Source: Norana najaformis
Taxonomy: Eukaryota > Annelida > Clitellata > Crassiclitellata > Hormogastridae
DNA length: 64,000 bases
Direction: 5' to 3'
Assembly (NCBI GenBank): GCA_964023275.1
Contig: OZ029918.1
Location: forward strand, 36,611,063 to 36,675,062
Every line of letters starts with the position of its first letter. The stretch's first letter is position 1. Shown piece after piece: positions 61,001-64,000 of the stretch. The notes below the pieces were generated by a model. It saw only the letters and a list, made by a program, of their open reading frames with translations, was not told the origin of the DNA and made no database searches. A program made the translations under genes and the position numbers.

Positions 61001-63278
61001 CCTTCCCCTATCTTACTCTACCGCACTATACCCAACCCTATCCTACCTTATCTTAGCCTAACATAATCTTTGTTTACTACATCCTAGTCTACACAATCCT
61101 TCATACCATACCCTATTCTACTGAATCCTTTTTACCATACTCTAGCCCACCCAACCCTTTTACAATACCCTAGCCCACCCAACCCGCCTACAACACTCTA
61201 GCCCACCAACCCGCTTACAATAACCGAGACCACCCAACCGTTTTACAATACCTTATTCTACTGAATCCTTTTTTACCATACCCTAGCCTACTGTACCCTA
61301 CCTTACCTTGCCTCACATCACCTCACTCATCTGTCCCACTTAAAGCCAATTATACAGCTGCTGAGGGATTCTTAAAAGCTGCTATGTAAATGTAGAACAC
61401 TTGTTTTTTCTCTCAGCTTAAACACCCTAACAACCCGCTGGTCAAAGGTCATAAGGCTGACCTTAAGCATGCGAGCAAAGTGGTCAGTCGTCTCTTCCTG
61501 TTGACTGAAGAGCAAAGGGCGACTGACATTGAGCGCCTTCAGGGAACGATTGTACAGAAGAACGGTGGACAGCGCGATCACAGCTTCCGTTTTCTACACA
61601 AAGTACACGTCCTTCAACTTTGGCACAACATTTATTTAAACAAATGATCATTAATATAGTTGTTAATAAAAGAAATAATAATCTGCAACTTCTATGGCAC
61701 TGGTGTCTAGGCATCAACCAACGGTGCTTCAAAACCAAGTTGTATTCAGGTCAACAGCTAGAAAGGCAGTCAATTTAGACAGAAAGGCAGTCTGTGGTGC
61801 ACATGCCACTTATCTATATAGATGTTATATCGATTTGTGCTTCTTCATTACCTAGTATGTAAACACAAAAGCTTTAGCACTTTTGTGAGCTGCTTAAAAG
61901 GTGCTGTATATAAAGTCTTGATACATACATAGATACAAACAATGATAATCTCACCTTTTCAAGAAACCCCACCCTGGTCCATCCAATCCGCTACCTTCCC
62001 ATTTATTCTCAGCCTAAACACCCTAACAACCAACCCTAACAACTCTGCTACCGTTCTCTCAGGTCTTCTGGCAACTGGACTTGGTTCTTGACACAGCATC
62101 TTTGGACAACCCCACTCATTTGACACAGCACTTGTGAATAAGCTGGTGCCCTGCGCTTCGCTTTTAAGTAGCACTTTAGAAATTTGGAGTTATATGATTA
62201 CGATGACAACTGTAGTGATCTACCTGTCCAGCTGCCTTGGACTTTGGATCGGGAGTAGAAACCGAACCTGACCATACCTACCTCATTGATTTTGTTCTCA
62301 CTGCATGTCCACAGATAAGCTGTGCCCACGACTCAGCTTTTTTGTCACTGAAGAAATCAAGATTAATATTCAGCCTCACCAAATCCGTGTCGGCTAAATC
62401 AAGCGATTCAAGCGTCGTGTTGATCTGCAGGGCTTGGGCAAAACACAGTCCACCTCTGTTTCCGATCTTGTTCCCGTTCAGACGCAAACAGCGCAGTGAA
62501 CTGTTCTTCTGTAGAACAACAAAAGAACGCTTTTAATTGTTCTCCTGGTCAAAGGTCATGTAACTGTTCTTCAGACAAAATATTACGTACTGTAGTATAT
62601 CTGAATATTTATGTAGCACCAGTTCAAGAAAACTCCACTGGCTGGAGAAATTACTTACTTGATGACCAAACATTCCCACAATGTGAGAACATGTCAAATT
62701 GTTTACTTATTTAGAACAACTTATTTATTCGTTTAGATCAAACAATAATAATAAATTGTAGTAAAATATAAGAATTCTTTTTAACATCCTGAATGTTTAA
62801 TTATGGAAAGCAATTTCTTAGTTAGAATCAATCATCAGCTGAAGATAATAACTTGATTATTTTTTGATGATAATTATTATTATTGTTACTTTTTTCCAGA
62901 GGCAGAAATCATTATTAGTATTATTGTTATTAATAATTTATTATTACGATTATGAATGTGATTATGATTATTATTATTGTGAACATTTTGAACACCCACA
63001 AAGCTCACATATCAATGTGAATCTGATGCCTTGTGGTGCTATAGAAGGTTTCCAGATTGAATATATTAGACGTAAGCACCGCTGTATAGGAATCATGAGT
63101 ACAAATAAGCAATCAGAGTCTTAACTGAGCAGCTCAGACCAAAGCAGACCTCTACATAAATTAACCCCAAGTCTCACAAATCAAACAGACTCACATGCAG
63201 AGCTCCTGCCAAGAGTTGTGCTCCAACTTCACCAAAGTCATTACACATGACGTTAATGGACTCGAGATACGGCGACTC
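58005..63278 (-). CDS. LRRC34: LRRC34, leucine-rich repeat protein (5' end not in window)
   Basis: LRRC34 is a ribonuclease-inhibitor-type leucine-rich repeat protein; its biochemical role is poorly known. Seven minus-strand exons join in frame: 63195-63278, 62380-62508, 61462-61593, 60667-60785, 59992-60147, 59224-59350 and 58005-58205 (TAG), 315 residues. Repeat cores include LESINVMCNDFGEVGAQLLA, CLRLNGNKIGNRGG, YLNLSCNRITRDGA, ILDLGFNRIGDDGA and LGINSNEITGSGL. The LRRC34-specific parts are ALNVSRPLLFSQQEETTDHF in the middle and the C-terminal module IYIWGNDL, DSGRLNPKNTDVLPY and VSNGLRCWYYWGPAYGEY, which match the human protein's WGN, ESGRLKPENTDV and YYWTPTYGE. Most exons end at phase 0, each coding about one or one and a half repeats. 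The upstream exons were not found in 63280-64000 and probably lie beyond the window. Confidence 0.95.
58447..58686 (-). mobile_element. CCCGGGAA foldback (MITE-like) element, copy 2
   Basis: Reverse copy of 13355-13564: GGCCCGGGAACCATGGCGCC at one end, CACACAACTTTTAAACACTT then CCCGG at the other, with TTTTGGCTCTGTGATGCCGA inside. Slightly longer than copy 1. It lies in the LRRC34 last intron. Confidence 0.65.
58770..58885. repeat. (TAA)n microsatellite in LRRC34 last intron
   Basis: AATAATAAT and AGTAATAAT trinucleotides, ending in an inverted ATTATTATT. Confidence 0.92.
59465..59915 (+). mobile_element. LINE 3' fragment with RT-ORF remnant
   Basis: The plus strand reads RWNGLPLELCVLLA, then TFREHFKLFF, the WNxLP...FKxxL end of a LINE reverse-transcriptase ORF. 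The tail follows: CTCTGGTCTTCTGGCAACCG, GGACAACCCCAATGACTTGA, TTTTAAGTAGTGCTTTTGAA and GATTACAG. Tail-only copies are at 30050, 46460 and 62000. Confidence 0.75.
60380..60560. repeat. Imperfect GGAAAATGTATGGGA minisatellite
   Basis: Tandem 14-17 bp units around GGAAAATGTATGGGAGAATG, about ten copies, in an LRRC34 intron. Confidence 0.8.
60975..61320. repeat. Degenerate CCTTACC / ACCCTAGCCCACC array
   Basis: Pentamer-like CCTTA sequence changing into a minisatellite of about 30 bp (TACAATACCCTAGCCCACCC units, four to five copies at 61130-61290). Confidence 0.8.
62000..62205 (+). mobile_element. LINE 3' tail in an LRRC34 intron
   Basis: AACACCCTAACAACCAACCC, CAGGTCTTCTGGCAACTGGA, GGACAACCCCACTCATTTGA, TTTTAAGTAGCACTTTAG and GATTACGATG, same family as 59465-59915. 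Confidence 0.7.
62740..63000. repeat. AT-rich AATAAT/ATTATT low-complexity tract
   Basis: AATAATAATAAA at 62744 and (ATT)n at 62870-62990, with a retroelement-like end (TGCCTTGTGGTGCTATAGAA) at 63030. It lies in an LRRC34 intron. Confidence 0.7.
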
Positions 63279-63414
63279 CTGAAATGGAAAACTATATAAT
63301 AAAATGCTTAGACGTAGCTGCACGTAGTGGCGCCGCCTGGCGCATAGGACGAGAATGTTTTGGCACCTACTGTCATGGTCCTTAAATGGCATAAAAAGGG
63401 CAGGGTCAACAGAA

Positions 63415-63600
63415 GGGTAATGTAAATGTACATGTTCTTCCATAGCGACTCTATGGCCTCGACCCTGCTCATTTTTCAATGAATTTATTGGGTGAGATCC
63501 CTCACCATTGCTGCCCTTTTGAATGGGTATCATGCCAATTAAGGTTCCCGTGTCCAGACCGTGCAAGCCTGAGATTTAAATCTCTGAAATATAGCCACTC
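63415..63600 (-). mobile_element. tRNA-SINE family A, copy lacking its head
   Basis: Tail GTAATGTAAATGTACATG, then GACCCTGCTCATTTTTCAAT, CCGTGTCCAGACCGTGCAAG and GAGATTTAAATCTCTGAAAT. The tRNA-like part is missing. Confidence 0.8.
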
Positions 63601-63807
63601 TCAAATGGGAACAGAAGAGGAAGAGGAAGATAATGCAGGTGCTCTGTAAGGGATAGGCTAGTCAACTTTTAAAAACACAGACAACTAGAGAAGAGATGAT
63701 AAACAATGGATAAATCTTTCGGTGTAGGACACCTTGTGAATATCTATGGTACACAACGCCAAAATGGCACAGGGCACCATTAAAGGCCACCACAAGTGGC
63801 GAATTTA

Positions 63808-63957
63808 GCTACAGGCATGGGGGCGGTTCACCCCACACCCCTCTTGGTTATATGGCAGCGCTCCTCAGACCAGACCTGTGCATGGTGGACTACCAGAATG
63901 TGACAACCCCTCTGAAAATGCTCTAGCCCCACACGAAAGCAATTCTGAAGCCGCCAG
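63808..63957 (+). repeat. Interspersed repeat family D, copy 3
   Basis: CCCCTCTTGGTTATATGGCA, CTCAGACCAGACCTGTGCAT and GCAATTCTGAAGCCGCCAG, matching 5548 and 48233. Confidence 0.75.
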
Positions 63958-64000
63958 TCGCTACCGCCTGTCCCTCTTGCTAATCTTGATCTTACATTAC

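Overview
The window is nuclear DNA of a bilaterian animal. All genes are split by GT-AG introns, and coding exons are a small part of the sequence. The rest is filled with several tRNA-derived SINE families, LINE 3' fragments, MITEs, a decayed mariner and very long microsatellites. I cannot name the species. A neuropeptide F precursor of the GRPRF-amide type points to an invertebrate, most like lophotrochozoan NPFs, but that is inference.

Seven protein genes could be assembled exon by exon, with splice phases matching throughout. From left to right they are: (1) tropomyosin, minus strand, exons 1-3 at 534-3790, continuing off the left edge; (2) a complete SAXO (stabilizer of axonemal microtubules, FAM154) gene, plus strand, 7467-12977, 452 aa; (3) a SMAP-type ArfGAP, plus, 14547-19717, 358 aa; (4) a complete UBE3C HECT ubiquitin ligase, plus, 24826-42207, 24 exons, 1070 aa; (5) a small multi-pass membrane protein, plus, 45242-47000, 129 aa; (6) ARL13B, minus, 53036-56414, six exons found, 3' end not located; (7) LRRC34, minus, 58005-63278, seven 3' exons, with the 5' end off the right edge or unrecognised. 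Between (5) and ARL13B lie a neuropeptide F/NPY-family precursor (minus, main exon 48645-48929, candidate last exon 47882-47927) and one orphan plus-strand exon (51775-51849) that I could not assign.

Two of the genes, SAXO and ARL13B, are core ciliary genes. Each has an RFX X-box-like palindrome about 140 bp upstream of its ATG (7319-7331 and 56556-56568), so shared control by a ciliary RFX factor is a reasonable inference. The SAXO and small membrane protein promoters also carry a full CRE (TGACGTCA). UBE3C (cytosolic/nuclear ubiquitin chain assembly) and SMAP (Arf-dependent membrane traffic) are housekeeping genes with no evident functional link to the others.

The non-coding part holds: tRNA-SINE family A (tail ACATTTAC), family B and family C (tail AATAATAA); a LINE 3' end family ending in GATTAC repeats, some copies still showing the C-terminal end of the reverse-transcriptase ORF; a hAT-type MITE (26494-26886); a CCCGGGAA foldback element in two copies; a mariner remnant inside a TA microsatellite (50541-51110); and a near-identical 0.36 kb pair at 28.2 and 49.4 kb. 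Long reading frames inside (TACA)n, (TATG)n, (GACA)n and similar arrays are artefacts of repeats whose unit carries no stop codon.
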